Shown: one piece after another, positions 55,660 through 63,979 of the stretch | How positions within the stretch are numbered: the stretch's first letter is position 1 | How the letters are laid out: every line of letters begins with the position of its first letter | From: Clostridium beijerinckii | GTDB taxonomy: Bacteria > Bacillota > Clostridia > Clostridiales > Clostridiaceae | Direction of reading: 5' to 3' | DNA length: 64,000 bases | Assembly: GCF_018223745.1 (NCBI RefSeq) | Contig: NZ_CP073653.1 | Span: forward strand, 1,107,001-1,171,000 | Program-made: the position numbers and the translations under genes | Notes under the pieces: model-generated | The model's input: the letters and a program-made list of their open reading frames with translations, nothing else | Database searches by the model: none | Told to the model about the DNA's origin: nothing

Positions 55660-56047
55660 AATAAGGAAAGTATAAAAAGATTTGGGCTGCAAATACAATT
55701 GTTTCAGTGCTTTAAGTAGTATGAGTGCATCTAAATGCCACTAATGTGCTTTTTTATAAGAAGGATTTTAAGGTACGAAGGGCTTAAACTAGATAGAATT
55801 TGAATTAAAATTGTTTAATATTCAAAATAAGGATATGGGAATATTTAAAGGCAGAAAATTTAATTCTATTTATATTGAGAAGTTTAATCTAGAAATTTAC
55901 TGATTTAAAATGTAAAAGTTTTAATATATTTATGAATATATAGTTACAATTTAATGAATGTTAGTCAAAAAGTAGATTTTTATATCAAAGTTTGTTAAAA
56001 TAGAGGACAAGTATGAATTGATTATAAAAGTAAGGTGTGATTTATTC
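55660..56047. other. Intergenic region upstream of membrane TPR gene
   Basis: AT-rich, no gene seen and no convincing promoter or repeat found. The reading frame into the TPR gene is open from 56018 (TTG), but the more likely start is 56048. Confidence 0.4.
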
Positions 56048-57868
56048 GTGAAGAAATCAGTTATAGAGTATATAAGCGATTTTAAAAATAGCAAATATTT
56101 TACGTACATAAATGATTTGAAAAAAAGTAAGTATTTTAAATACATAAGCGACTTCAAGAAAGACAGATATTTTACTCCGCCTGTAATTATAGTAATTTGC
56201 CTGAGCGCGGTTATGATAACGAATGTAATCTCTAAATCTAGAATTGAGTCATCAAAAGATAAGCTTACTATTGCAGCTAATAGTGCTGAAGAGGATTTTT
56301 ATAATGATAAGTATGATGCTGCAATTGAAGAATATAATAAGTATCAAGAACAAGAAAAAGATGAATGGCCAATATGGAATTTAAAAATTGCAGAAATTTA
56401 TTCTGTAAAAGGAGATTTTGCAGATTCGAATGAACTTCTTACAAAAGTTTATTTAGCTAGAAATAAAATAGTTGATGGTAAGAAGCAAAAAAATATAGAT
56501 AATTTTGAGTCTAAAGATAGAGAACTTACAAATTATATAGTGTTTACGTCTTTTATGAACGGAGATTATGATAAGGCTTTGCAATATGGTGAATTGTTTT
56601 TGATGGATTATCCAACAGATAAGAATTTGTTAAAAACAATGTTTACTATTTATATGGCAAATGACAAGAAAGATAAAATGAAAGAAATAATTGATAATTA
56701 TCCAAGAGATGATGGAAATGCATCGGATCTGGCAGATTTAGCTAGAATGAATATGATGATGAATAATTTAGATCAAGGGCTGTTATTATTAAAAGATGCA
56801 TGGCATAAAGATAAAAATGAAGTCAAAGTTTTTGATGTAATAACGCAAATTGCAGAATATAATAAGACTGACATTTTAAATAAGATTTCAGCACTTGAGA
56901 AAAAAGATTCAGGTGAACTTGCATATAAGATGTGGCAGGCAGAGATTTACTCTAAAGATAAAGATTCTGCTGAAAAGGCTAATAATTTAATTAGTGAGTT
57001 AGAAGGTAAAGATGTTGGAAGTATAAATTTGGCACTTATTAAATCTAACACATATCAGAATTTGGGTGAATCAGAAAAAGCAAGAGATGTTATAAATGAA
57101 ATGATAAAGAGTGATCCAAACTCATTTATAGGATATCACGCAATGTCATTGGAAGATTATAGTGATGAAAATTATGATGATGCACTTAAGAATTGCGAAA
57201 AGAGTATATCTCTAAACAAAGACTATGCAGATAACTATGGATTCTTGATGCCAGAGATAATGGAAAAACAAGATAAGAGTGAAAATGCAGAGCCGTATTT
57301 TAGAACTGCTTTATATAAGGAACCTTTTAATTATAATATATTAATTAAATTAGCAGAGTATTATGGAAATACAGTTAAGGATAGTTCTAGAGGATTATAT
57401 TATTATACCTTAGCATCTAAAATGAATCCTAATGATGCAGAAGTATATTATAATATGGCATTAATTAAAGTAGCAAATCAAAGACAAGACGAAGCTATAG
57501 ATTTATTGAAAAAGAGTATAGCAATAAATTCAAAAGAAATTAAATATCATAGAGCGCTAGGAACTGTGTATTTAAATAAAGAAAAAGGTGAGGATGCTCT
57601 TAAGGAAATAAGAGCGGCATATGCTATTGATAAAAATGATATACTAACGCTAAATAATGCTGGATGTTATTATGTAGCTATAGAAGGAGATTTAAGCAGA
57701 GGGCTAGTTAATTTTAAGGCAGCATATGATGGCATAAATGATAAAACAAGTGAAGAGGATAAAGATACAATAAGCGAAAATTATAATAGAGTAAGGAATT
57801 TATCTGATGCATATAATAAAAGAAACGGGGCAACATTAAAAATACCAGATTTAAAATTATTTTATTAA
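56048..57868 (+). CDS. Membrane-anchored TPR protein with N-terminal 12-residue repeats
   Basis: Protein of 606 residues. Residues 8-43 are three tandem 12-residue repeats of the form Y-I-S/N-D-F/L-K-x-S/D-K/R-Y-F-x. A single membrane helix follows at about 46-62 (PPVIIVICLSAVMITNVI), then a long TPR region of ten or so units to the end, which would lie outside the membrane if the N terminus is cytosolic. GTG at 56048 is chosen because AAGGTG lies ahead of it and it begins the repeat domain cleanly; TTG at 56018 is the alternative. Function unknown; such proteins act as scaffolds. Confidence 0.75.
   Translation: MKKSVIEYISDFKNSKYFTYINDLKKSKYFKYISDFKKDRYFTPPVIIVICLSAVMITNVISKSRIESSKDKLTIAANSAEEDFYNDKYDAAIEEYNKYQEQEKDEWPIWNLKIAEIYSVKGDFADSNELLTKVYLARNKIVDGKKQKNIDNFESKDRELTNYIVFTSFMNGDYDKALQYGELFLMDYPTDKNLLKTMFTIYMANDKKDKMKEIIDNYPRDDGNASDLADLARMNMMMNNLDQGLLLLKDAWHKDKNEVKVFDVITQIAEYNKTDILNKISALEKKDSGELAYKMWQAEIYSKDKDSAEKANNLISELEGKDVGSINLALIKSNTYQNLGESEKARDVINEMIKSDPNSFIGYHAMSLEDYSDENYDDALKNCEKSISLNKDYADNYGFLMPEIMEKQDKSENAEPYFRTALYKEPFNYNILIKLAEYYGNTVKDSSRGLYYYTLASKMNPNDAEVYYNMALIKVANQRQDEAIDLLKKSIAINSKEIKYHRALGTVYLNKEKGEDALKEIRAAYAIDKNDILTLNNAGCYYVAIEGDLSRGLVNFKAAYDGINDKTSEEDKDTISENYNRVRNLSDAYNKRNGATLKIPDLKLFY
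56069..56176 (+). repeat. Three 36-bp coding repeats in TPR gene
   Basis: The units YISDFKNSKYFT, YINDLKKSKYFK and YISDFKKDRYFT follow one another without gaps. DNA identity is only partial, so the protein pattern seems to be the conserved part. Confidence 0.8.
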
Positions 57869-57936
57869 GATAATTATTTATATAATATAAACTTGGAAAC
57901 AAGTATAAAATAGTCATTTGATAGGGGGAGAGTAGT

Positions 57937-58914
57937 ATGTATCCAATTAAGTTTGAAAACCTATATTACGAGAGAATATGGGGTGGAAAGCACCTAGAGA
58001 AATTTAGAAATAATGTTCCAGAAGGTGTAATAGGAGAAAGTTGGGATATAGCTTGTCATAAAAATGGGACTGGTAAAGTAGAAAATGGAGAATTAAAAGG
58101 TAAAACGTTTGATGAAATAATAAATCTATATGGAGAAAAACTTTTAGGTACTGAAATAAGTACTAAAGAATTTCCACTTTTAATTAAACTAATAACAGCA
58201 GAAGATAAACTTTCGGTCCAAGTCCATCCTGATGATGAGTATGCAAATAAGGTTGAAAAAGATTCTGGAAAAACAGAAGCTTGGTATGTAGTTGATGCAG
58301 AAGAGAATGCTTCATTAATAGTGGGAACAAAAGATTGCGATAAGGAAAAATTTAAGAAAGCAATAGAAGAAGGGGAATTAGATAAGTACTTAAATAAGAT
58401 TCCAGTTAAAAAGGGCGACTTTTTCTTTGTGCAAAGTGGATTAGTTCATGCTATATGTGAAGGGGTATTAATTGCTGAAATTCAACAAAATAGTGATACT
58501 ACATATAGAGTTTACGATTATAATAGAGGTCGTGAAATTCATGTAGAAAAGGCATTAGATGTAATAGATTTTTCTCTTAAAGGGGAGAATTCAAAAGGGA
58601 TTCTAATTGAAAGAGATGGATATGATAAATCATATCTTTGTTTAGATGAATATTTTACAATACAAAAATATAAAATTACTACATCTGTAAAAGAAACGAG
58701 TGATGAGGGAAGATTTTATTTATTTACATGTGTTGAAGGTAATGGTGTAATTAAATATAGTGGTGGAGAAGAAAAAATGCTTATGGGAGATAGTATCTTC
58801 ATCCCAGCAACTCTTGGAGATTACGAATTAGTTGGTAATTTTACAGTATTAAAGAGCTATGTACCAAACATAGAAAATGAAGAAAAAAGCATAATGAGTG
58901 TAATAGAGAAATAA
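57937..58914 (+). CDS. manA: Mannose-6-phosphate isomerase, class I
   Basis: Zinc enzyme of 325 residues that interconverts mannose 6-phosphate and fructose 6-phosphate. The class I motifs are present: YYERIWGGKHLEKF, GESWDIACH, FPLLIKLITAEDKLSVQVHPDDEYA (metal-binding Gln and His), KTEAWYVVDA, and GLVHAICEGVLIAEIQQNSDTTYRVYDYNR. This short form is usual for Firmicutes. Start ATG with GGGGGAGAG upstream. It can link mannose-type PTS substrates to glycolysis. Confidence 0.95.
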   Translation: MYPIKFENLYYERIWGGKHLEKFRNNVPEGVIGESWDIACHKNGTGKVENGELKGKTFDEIINLYGEKLLGTEISTKEFPLLIKLITAEDKLSVQVHPDDEYANKVEKDSGKTEAWYVVDAEENASLIVGTKDCDKEKFKKAIEEGELDKYLNKIPVKKGDFFFVQSGLVHAICEGVLIAEIQQNSDTTYRVYDYNRGREIHVEKALDVIDFSLKGENSKGILIERDGYDKSYLCLDEYFTIQKYKITTSVKETSDEGRFYLFTCVEGNGVIKYSGGEEKMLMGDSIFIPATLGDYELVGNFTVLKSYVPNIENEEKSIMSVIEK

Positions 58915-58922
58915 TAATAAAG

Positions 58923-58955
58923 ATTAAGGGGGAACTATTAAGTTGCTCCTTAATT
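58923..58955 (+). terminator. Probable terminator after manA
   Basis: ATTAAGG pairs with CCTTAAT and an inner GAAC region pairs partly with GTTGC, followed by TGTTTG. Imperfect stem with a weak T-tract. Confidence 0.5.
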
Positions 58956-59244
58956 GTTTGACTAACTTGTAAAATAAGAATTTGATTAAGGAATAGTCAT
59001 TATATTTATATATTGAAATAATAAATTATGTTTAGAATCTTATAAGCATTAAAATTGGACAAAGTATTATTTATCTTAGAAATACAGAGCAAAGTGAATT
59101 TTGGTGAGAGTAAAGAGAAATATAGTGAATTTATTAAAAAATTAATAATTTTTTAATATGAAATAAGACCTAATAGGTTTAAAATATATTAATATGGTTA
59201 AAAAAGTAAATAAGTAAACAAAAAAGAAAGAGAGTGAAAATTAA
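58956..59244. other. Intergenic region upstream of uppP
   Basis: AT-rich, no gene or clear regulatory element recognised. Confidence 0.35.
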
Positions 59245-60105
59245 GTGGGATTGGATATTTTATTTATAATCAAAGCTATAATAATAGCAATAGTTGAAGG
59301 ATTAACAGAATTTATTCCGGTGTCATCAACTGGACATATGATACTGGCGTCAAGCATCATTAATTTTAAGGGTGACTTTGTTAAAATGTATGAGGTTGTA
59401 ATTCAATTAGGTGCAATATTGGCCGTTGTTGTTTTATATTGGAAGAAGATAAAAAACAGCGTAATTGAATTTTTCAGATATATATTTACAAAAGGAAAAG
59501 AAGGTAAAACAGGTTTTAACTTTGGTATAAATGTAATAGTAGGATGCATACCAATGCTGATAATAGGATTATTATTTTATAAAAAGATAAAAAGTTTATT
59601 TAATCCTGAAGCTGTTGTTATAGGATTTATAGTTGGAGGTATTCTATTAATAATAATTGAAAACATGTTTAGAAAAAGTAACAAACATGCAACAAAGAGT
59701 TTAGACAGTATAACTCCAATGCAAGCTCTAAAGGTAGGAGTATTCCAAGTACTTTCAGTATGGCCAGGAATGTCAAGGAGTGCATCGACTATTATGGGAG
59801 GATGGATTGCAGGCCTTTCAACACCAATAGCTGCTGAATTTTCATTCTTTTTAGCTATTCCAGCTATGATAGGAGCATCTGCAAAAGATCTTATGGAATT
59901 TGACTATTCAGGAATGAATTTGACTTCATGGATTTCATTAGTAGTAGGTTTTATTGTGGCATTTGTAGTATCAGTCGTTGTTATGGATAAATTTGTTTCT
60001 TATTTGAAGAAAAGACCAATGCGTGTATTTGCAGTTTATAGAATAGGTGCAGGTATAGTATTTGGAATACTTATGTTCTTTGGTTTTTTAAATTTCACAT
60101 TATAA
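59245..60105 (+). CDS. uppP: Undecaprenyl-diphosphatase UppP/BacA
   Basis: Membrane enzyme of 286 residues with about eight helices; it recycles undecaprenyl diphosphate to the monophosphate carrier for cell-wall synthesis and gives bacitracin tolerance. Motifs: IVEGLTEFIPVSSTGHMIL at the N terminus (catalytic Glu and Ser region) and the PGMSRSASTIMGGWIAGLS loop in the middle. Start is GTG with an AGAGAGTG site upstream. A strong terminator follows. Confidence 0.95.
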   Translation: MGLDILFIIKAIIIAIVEGLTEFIPVSSTGHMILASSIINFKGDFVKMYEVVIQLGAILAVVVLYWKKIKNSVIEFFRYIFTKGKEGKTGFNFGINVIVGCIPMLIIGLLFYKKIKSLFNPEAVVIGFIVGGILLIIIENMFRKSNKHATKSLDSITPMQALKVGVFQVLSVWPGMSRSASTIMGGWIAGLSTPIAAEFSFFLAIPAMIGASAKDLMEFDYSGMNLTSWISLVVGFIVAFVVSVVVMDKFVSYLKKRPMRVFAVYRIGAGIVFGILMFFGFLNFTL

Positions 60106-60113
60106 AAAGAAAG

Positions 60114-60150
60114 AGTTGGATTAGCTACACGCTAATTCAACTTTTTTTAT
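60114..60150 (+). terminator. Terminator after uppP
   Basis: AGTTGGATTAGC (60114-60125) pairs with GCTAATTCAACT (60131-60142) with one mismatch, followed by a run of T. Confidence 0.88.
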
Positions 60151-60262
60151 TCGACCGCTAAATTTTTCTCACATGCATTCGAAAAGGCAGATGCGTGAAA
60201 AGAATCTCTGTATCCACAGTAGTCTGCGATTTTTTTATAAAAAAGAATTAAAACAAATAAGT

Positions 60263-60300
60263 GTATTCAAATAGTAAATTTATATTTATTATTTGAATAC
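60263..60300. repeat. 17-bp hairpin in intergenic region, no T-tract
   Basis: Arms 60263-60279 and 60284-60300 are complementary at 16 of 17 positions, with one G.T, around a 4-nt loop. The sequence after it is GTTAAGAG on the plus strand, so it is not a usual terminator there; read on the minus strand it is followed by TTATTTG. Confidence 0.7.
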
Positions 60301-60780
60301 GTTAAGAGTTTGATGGGGAATAAAATTCAGAAACGCAATTAAGCATATATGTTAAAAAGAAACTTAAATAATGATAGCACTTAAGATTAATTATTATAAG
60401 AAGTTAATTATAACCTAATAGTTAATAATCTACGGAATTTATTAATAAAAATAGAAATAACACTTCTAAATATTAATTTATAAAATATAATACTTAATGT
60501 AAGTTTGGGTATAGTAATTAATGTAGGTAAAATTCAAAATAGTCTTTCTTTATAATAATTTAGGATCAAAATTCCTAGGAATAATAATGAAAATTTAAGA
60601 GAAACGACTAAATATTAAAATTAAAAATTTCAATTCTTATTTAAAGAATGAATATATTGTAAATTAATACTTTTCATAAATTAAAGTTTGTGATATTATT
60701 AAGTAAATAGTCAGAAAATAATGATAATTTAATCGGAACAATAATTTCCAATGAAGATTATGGTATAGGGGGATTAGAAG
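60301..60780. other. Intergenic region upstream of pfkA
   Basis: Very AT-rich; no gene. A weak promoter candidate is TTTTCA (60671-60676), 17 bases, TATTAT (60694-60699), 82 bases before pfkA. Nothing else recognised. Confidence 0.35.
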
Positions 60781-61878
60781 ATGTCCAAAGATATTAAAAA
60801 GATAGCTCTATTAACTGGAGGAGGAGATTGCCCAGGCTTAAATGCAGTAATAAGTGCAGTAACGAAATCAGCAATTTTAAATTATGGATATGAAGTTATT
60901 GGATATAAATTCGGTTACAGAGGATTATATAACAATGATTTTATTTCATTAGATTTAGGAGCTGTATCAGGCCTTATATCAAGAGGAGGAACAATTCTTT
61001 ATAGTTCAAATAAAGATAATTTGTTTGATTACTCAGTAGAAGAAAATGGTCAAATAGTAAAAAAAGATGTATCCGATGTAGCAGTTGAGAATTTAAAAAA
61101 AGAGGGTGTAGACGTTTTAGTTGTAATTGGTGGAGATGGAACATTAACATCAGCTAGAGATTTTTCAAGAAAAGGAGTAAATGTTATTGGCGTTCCAAAG
61201 ACTATAGATAATGATTTAGGGTCAACTGATGTAACGTTTGGCTTTAATACAGCTATAGGTATAGCAACGGAAGCATTAGATAGACTGCATACAACTGCAG
61301 AATCTCATCATAGAATTATGATTCTAGAAGTTATGGGAAGGAATGCAGGTTTTATAGCATTGGAATCAGGAATAGCTGGTTCAGCAGATGTTATACTACT
61401 ACCTGAAATTCCATATGATATAAATAAAGTTGTAGAAAAAATTGAAGATAGAAAAAAACATGGAAAGTTATTCACTATAATTGTTGTAGCAGAAGGTGCA
61501 AAACCTAAGAACGGCGATGTTATAGTATCTAAGATAGTTGAAGATAGTCCAGATCCAATTAGACTTGGTGGTATTGGAAATAAGATAGCTGAAGATTTGG
61601 AAAAGTTAGTTAAGGATAGAGAAGTTAGATGTACAGTTCTTGGTCATATTCAAAGAGGTGGAACTACATCAACATATGATAGAATATTATCAACAAGATA
61701 TGGTGTTGAAGCAATAGAGCTTATCAATAAAGGTAAGTTCGGAAGCATGGTATGCTTAAAAGGTAATGAAATTACTTATGATAGTTTAGAAAATGTCATT
61801 GGTAATAACAAGAAAGTAGATCAAGATGGAGAGTTAGTAGCTGTAGCTAAGAGAATAGGGATATCATTTGCCGATTAG
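60781..61878 (+). CDS. pfkA: 6-phosphofructokinase
   Basis: Phosphofructokinase of 365 residues that makes fructose 1,6-bisphosphate. TGGGDCPGLNAVISA opens the protein; GGDGT (117-121) holds Gly120 at the position where pyrophosphate-dependent enzymes have Asp, which points to ATP use, while PKTIDNDLG has Lys140 where classic ATP enzymes have Gly. This mix is found in the longer group III PFKs. EVMGRNAGFIAL and GHIQRGG complete the active site. Start ATG with AGGGGGA upstream. Phosphate donor should be tested. Confidence 0.92.
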   Translation: MSKDIKKIALLTGGGDCPGLNAVISAVTKSAILNYGYEVIGYKFGYRGLYNNDFISLDLGAVSGLISRGGTILYSSNKDNLFDYSVEENGQIVKKDVSDVAVENLKKEGVDVLVVIGGDGTLTSARDFSRKGVNVIGVPKTIDNDLGSTDVTFGFNTAIGIATEALDRLHTTAESHHRIMILEVMGRNAGFIALESGIAGSADVILLPEIPYDINKVVEKIEDRKKHGKLFTIIVVAEGAKPKNGDVIVSKIVEDSPDPIRLGGIGNKIAEDLEKLVKDREVRCTVLGHIQRGGTTSTYDRILSTRYGVEAIELINKGKFGSMVCLKGNEITYDSLENVIGNNKKVDQDGELVAVAKRIGISFAD

Positions 61879-61888
61879 TTAACTTAAT

Positions 61889-61924
61889 ATGAGTACCAAA
61901 TTATACTAGTGATTTAGTACTCAT
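61889..61924. repeat. Hairpin between pfkA and serine-hydrolase-like gene
   Basis: ATGAGTAC (61889-61896) pairs with GTACTCAT (61917-61924), and after a 1x1 mismatch AAAT pairs with ATTT inside. No T-tract follows. It may be a processing site, a weak terminator or a DNA site. Confidence 0.55.
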
Positions 61925-61972
61925 AAGATACCTAATGACATTTAGTAGTATTTTTAGAAAGCGGTGGGTATT

Positions 61973-62749
61973 ATGAAAGAAATAAAAAGATATTTAGAGT
62001 CTAGAATAGGAACATATTCATTTTTCTTTGAGGATTTAGAAAGTGGTTTTAGTTATGGATACAATGAAAATGTTCAAATGACAAGTGCAGGGTGTATGAA
62101 ATTGCCGATAGCAGTATCTATAATAAAGCATGTTCAAGAAGGGAACAGTACATTTTTAGATAAAATAAAAATTGAAGAAGAAGATAAAGTTTATGGAACA
62201 GGAATACTCCATGAATTTGATAATAGAGAATATACTATATTTGAATTGTTAGTTGCAATGCTTATACAAAGTGATAATACGGCAGCAAATAAGCTCATAG
62301 ATATAGTTGGTATAGATAAGATAAATGACGATATAGAAGCACAAGGATTGAAAAATACTAAATTAAATAGAAAAACTTCAGATGAAAGAGCTGTAAGTAA
62401 TGGAATTGAAAATATAACAAGCGCTTTAGATCTATCAAAGATATGGAAACACTTATATAATTCAAGCTTTTTAGATGAGAAAAATAGCAAAATGCTTATG
62501 GATATATTACAAAGACAACAAATGAAAAACAAATTAGCACTTTATATACCTGATGATTTAAAATATGAAATATCAAGCAAGACAGGCGATAAGGCTAGCG
62601 TTGAAAACGATACAGCTTTGATCCACTCACCAAAAGGATCTTTTACATTTACTGTTCTTTCAATGGGAATTCCTAATAGTGTTTACGGAACAGTTACCCT
62701 TGCTAAATGTGGAAAAATGATGTGGGATAACATAATGAACAACTTTTAG
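61973..62749 (+). CDS. Class A beta-lactamase-fold protein lacking the catalytic serine
   Basis: Protein of 258 residues with the serine-hydrolase (class A beta-lactamase) fold. The motifs SDN (100-102) and KTG (203-205) are intact, and Lys43 lies in MTSAGCMKLPIAV where SxxK is expected. Spacing Lys43 to Ser100 is 57 residues, the same as Lys73 to Ser130 in class A enzymes, so the residue at the nucleophile place is Gly40, not Ser. No signal peptide is seen, which suggests a cytosolic protein. It is probably not a working beta-lactamase; a binding or regulatory role is possible. ATG 61973 is chosen over GTG 61964. Confidence 0.78.
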   Translation: MKEIKRYLESRIGTYSFFFEDLESGFSYGYNENVQMTSAGCMKLPIAVSIIKHVQEGNSTFLDKIKIEEEDKVYGTGILHEFDNREYTIFELLVAMLIQSDNTAANKLIDIVGIDKINDDIEAQGLKNTKLNRKTSDERAVSNGIENITSALDLSKIWKHLYNSSFLDEKNSKMLMDILQRQQMKNKLALYIPDDLKYEISSKTGDKASVENDTALIHSPKGSFTFTVLSMGIPNSVYGTVTLAKCGKMMWDNIMNNF

Positions 62750-62759
62750 AGACATAATT

Positions 62760-62790
62760 AATAACTCCTAGAAAACTAGGAGTTATTTTT
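62760..62790 (+). terminator. Terminator after the beta-lactamase-fold gene
   Basis: AATAACTCCTAG (62760-62771) pairs with CTAGGAGTTATT (62775-62786) around a 3-nt loop, then TTTATAA. Confidence 0.9.
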
Positions 62791-62846
62791 ATAACCTAAT
62801 TAAAATTTAAACTAATTTATCTGAAATTTATATAAAATAATTTTTA

Positions 62847-62875
62847 TTGACACAACCTCAAAGAAATGGTATTCT
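62847..62875 (+). promoter_or_regulatory. Sigma-A promoter of the pyr operon
   Basis: TTGACA (62847-62852), 17 bases, TATTCT (62870-62875). Perfect -35 box. Start of transcription is expected near 62882, just before the attenuator. Confidence 0.8.
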
Positions 62876-62890
62876 TACACAAAGAATAAC

Positions 62891-62985
62891 CTTTAATTTG
62901 ATTCAGAGAGATCAATAAGGAAGTTATATAATACCAATGATCTAGGATTATTATGCCTTCCTTTATTTTAAGGAAGGTTTTTTAT
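62891..62985 (+). promoter_or_regulatory. PyrR-type attenuator leader of pyrB
   Basis: A small hairpin TTGAT/ATCAA (62898-62915) carries the loop TCAGAGAG, close to the PyrR binding consensus ARUCCNGNGAGGYU. The next bases AAGGAAG (62917-62923) can pair with CTTCCTT (62957-62963), an antiterminator. Instead CCTTCCTT (62956-62963) can pair with AAGGAAGG (62970-62977), followed by six T: a terminator. The two folds exclude each other. PyrR bound to UMP would hold the first hairpin and favour termination. The pyrR gene is not in the window. Confidence 0.78.
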
Positions 62986-63051
62986 TATATAGTATTATAT
63001 AATTTTTCCCTTTAAATTAACACAGAGAGGTTAAGAAGGAGTGATAATAAA

Positions 63052-63978
63052 ATGATAAAAGATATTAAACATCTAATAGAGCCTATGGATTTTACGGTAG
63101 AGGAATTAGATGAAATATTCAATTTAGCACATCAAATAATCGCACATCCAAAGGAATTTTCTCATATTTGTGACGGGAAAATTTTAGCTACATTATTTTA
63201 TGAACCAAGTACGAGAACAAGATTGAGCTTTGAAGCTGCAATGATGAGACTTGGTGGTAAAATTCTCGGATTTTCAGAGCCGAATTCAACATCAATTTCT
63301 AAAGGAGAAACTTTAGCTGATACAATTAAAATGGTATCAATATATTCAGATATAATAACAATGAGACATCCAAAAGAAGGTGCAGCAAAAGTTGCAAGTA
63401 TCTATTCTAACGTTCCAATAATTAATGCTGGTGATGGTGGACATCAACATCCAACTCAAACCCTAGCAGATTTACTTACGATTACAAGCTTAAAAAATGG
63501 GTTAAACAATCATAGAATCGGAATTTGTGGTGATTTAAAATTTGGAAGAACTGTACATTCGTTAATAAAAGCAATGTCCAGATACCAAAATAATAAGTTT
63601 GTATTAATATCTCCAAAAGAACTTGCTATACCACAATATATAAGAGAAGAAGTTTTAGCGAAAAATCACATTGAATATATAGAGGTAGAAAAATTAGAAG
63701 ATGTAATTGAAAGTCTTGATATCTTATATATGACAAGAGTTCAAAAGGAAAGATTCTTTAATGAAGAAGAGTATTTAAGATTAAGAGATAGTTATATATT
63801 AGACAGAGCGAAAATGGATCTGGCTAAAGACGATATGATAGTAATGCACCCGCTGCCAAGAGTAAATGAAATTGCTTATGAGGTAGATGAAGATAGAAGA
63901 GCTTCATACTTTAAGCAAGCTGAATACGGAATGTATGTAAGAATGGCGTTAATGATTAAGCTTTTGGGGGTGATGTAA
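63052..63978 (+). CDS. pyrB: Aspartate carbamoyltransferase, catalytic subunit
   Basis: Enzyme of 308 residues for the first committed step of pyrimidine synthesis: carbamoyl phosphate plus aspartate to carbamoyl aspartate. The carbamoyl phosphate site [13 protein letters not shown] is perfect; [18 protein letters not shown] and [15 protein letters not shown] (aspartate site) are also present. AAGAAGGAGTG lies ahead of the ATG. A regulatory subunit gene begins directly after it, so the holoenzyme is the PyrBI type. Regulated by the attenuator upstream. Confidence 0.97.
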
Positions 63979-63979
63979 G

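Noticed and set aside
60150-60240. Possible structured RNA just after the uppP terminator
   Set aside because: CAC-ATGCAT and ATGCGTG pair only imperfectly, and no known RNA family features were recognised; too weak to list.
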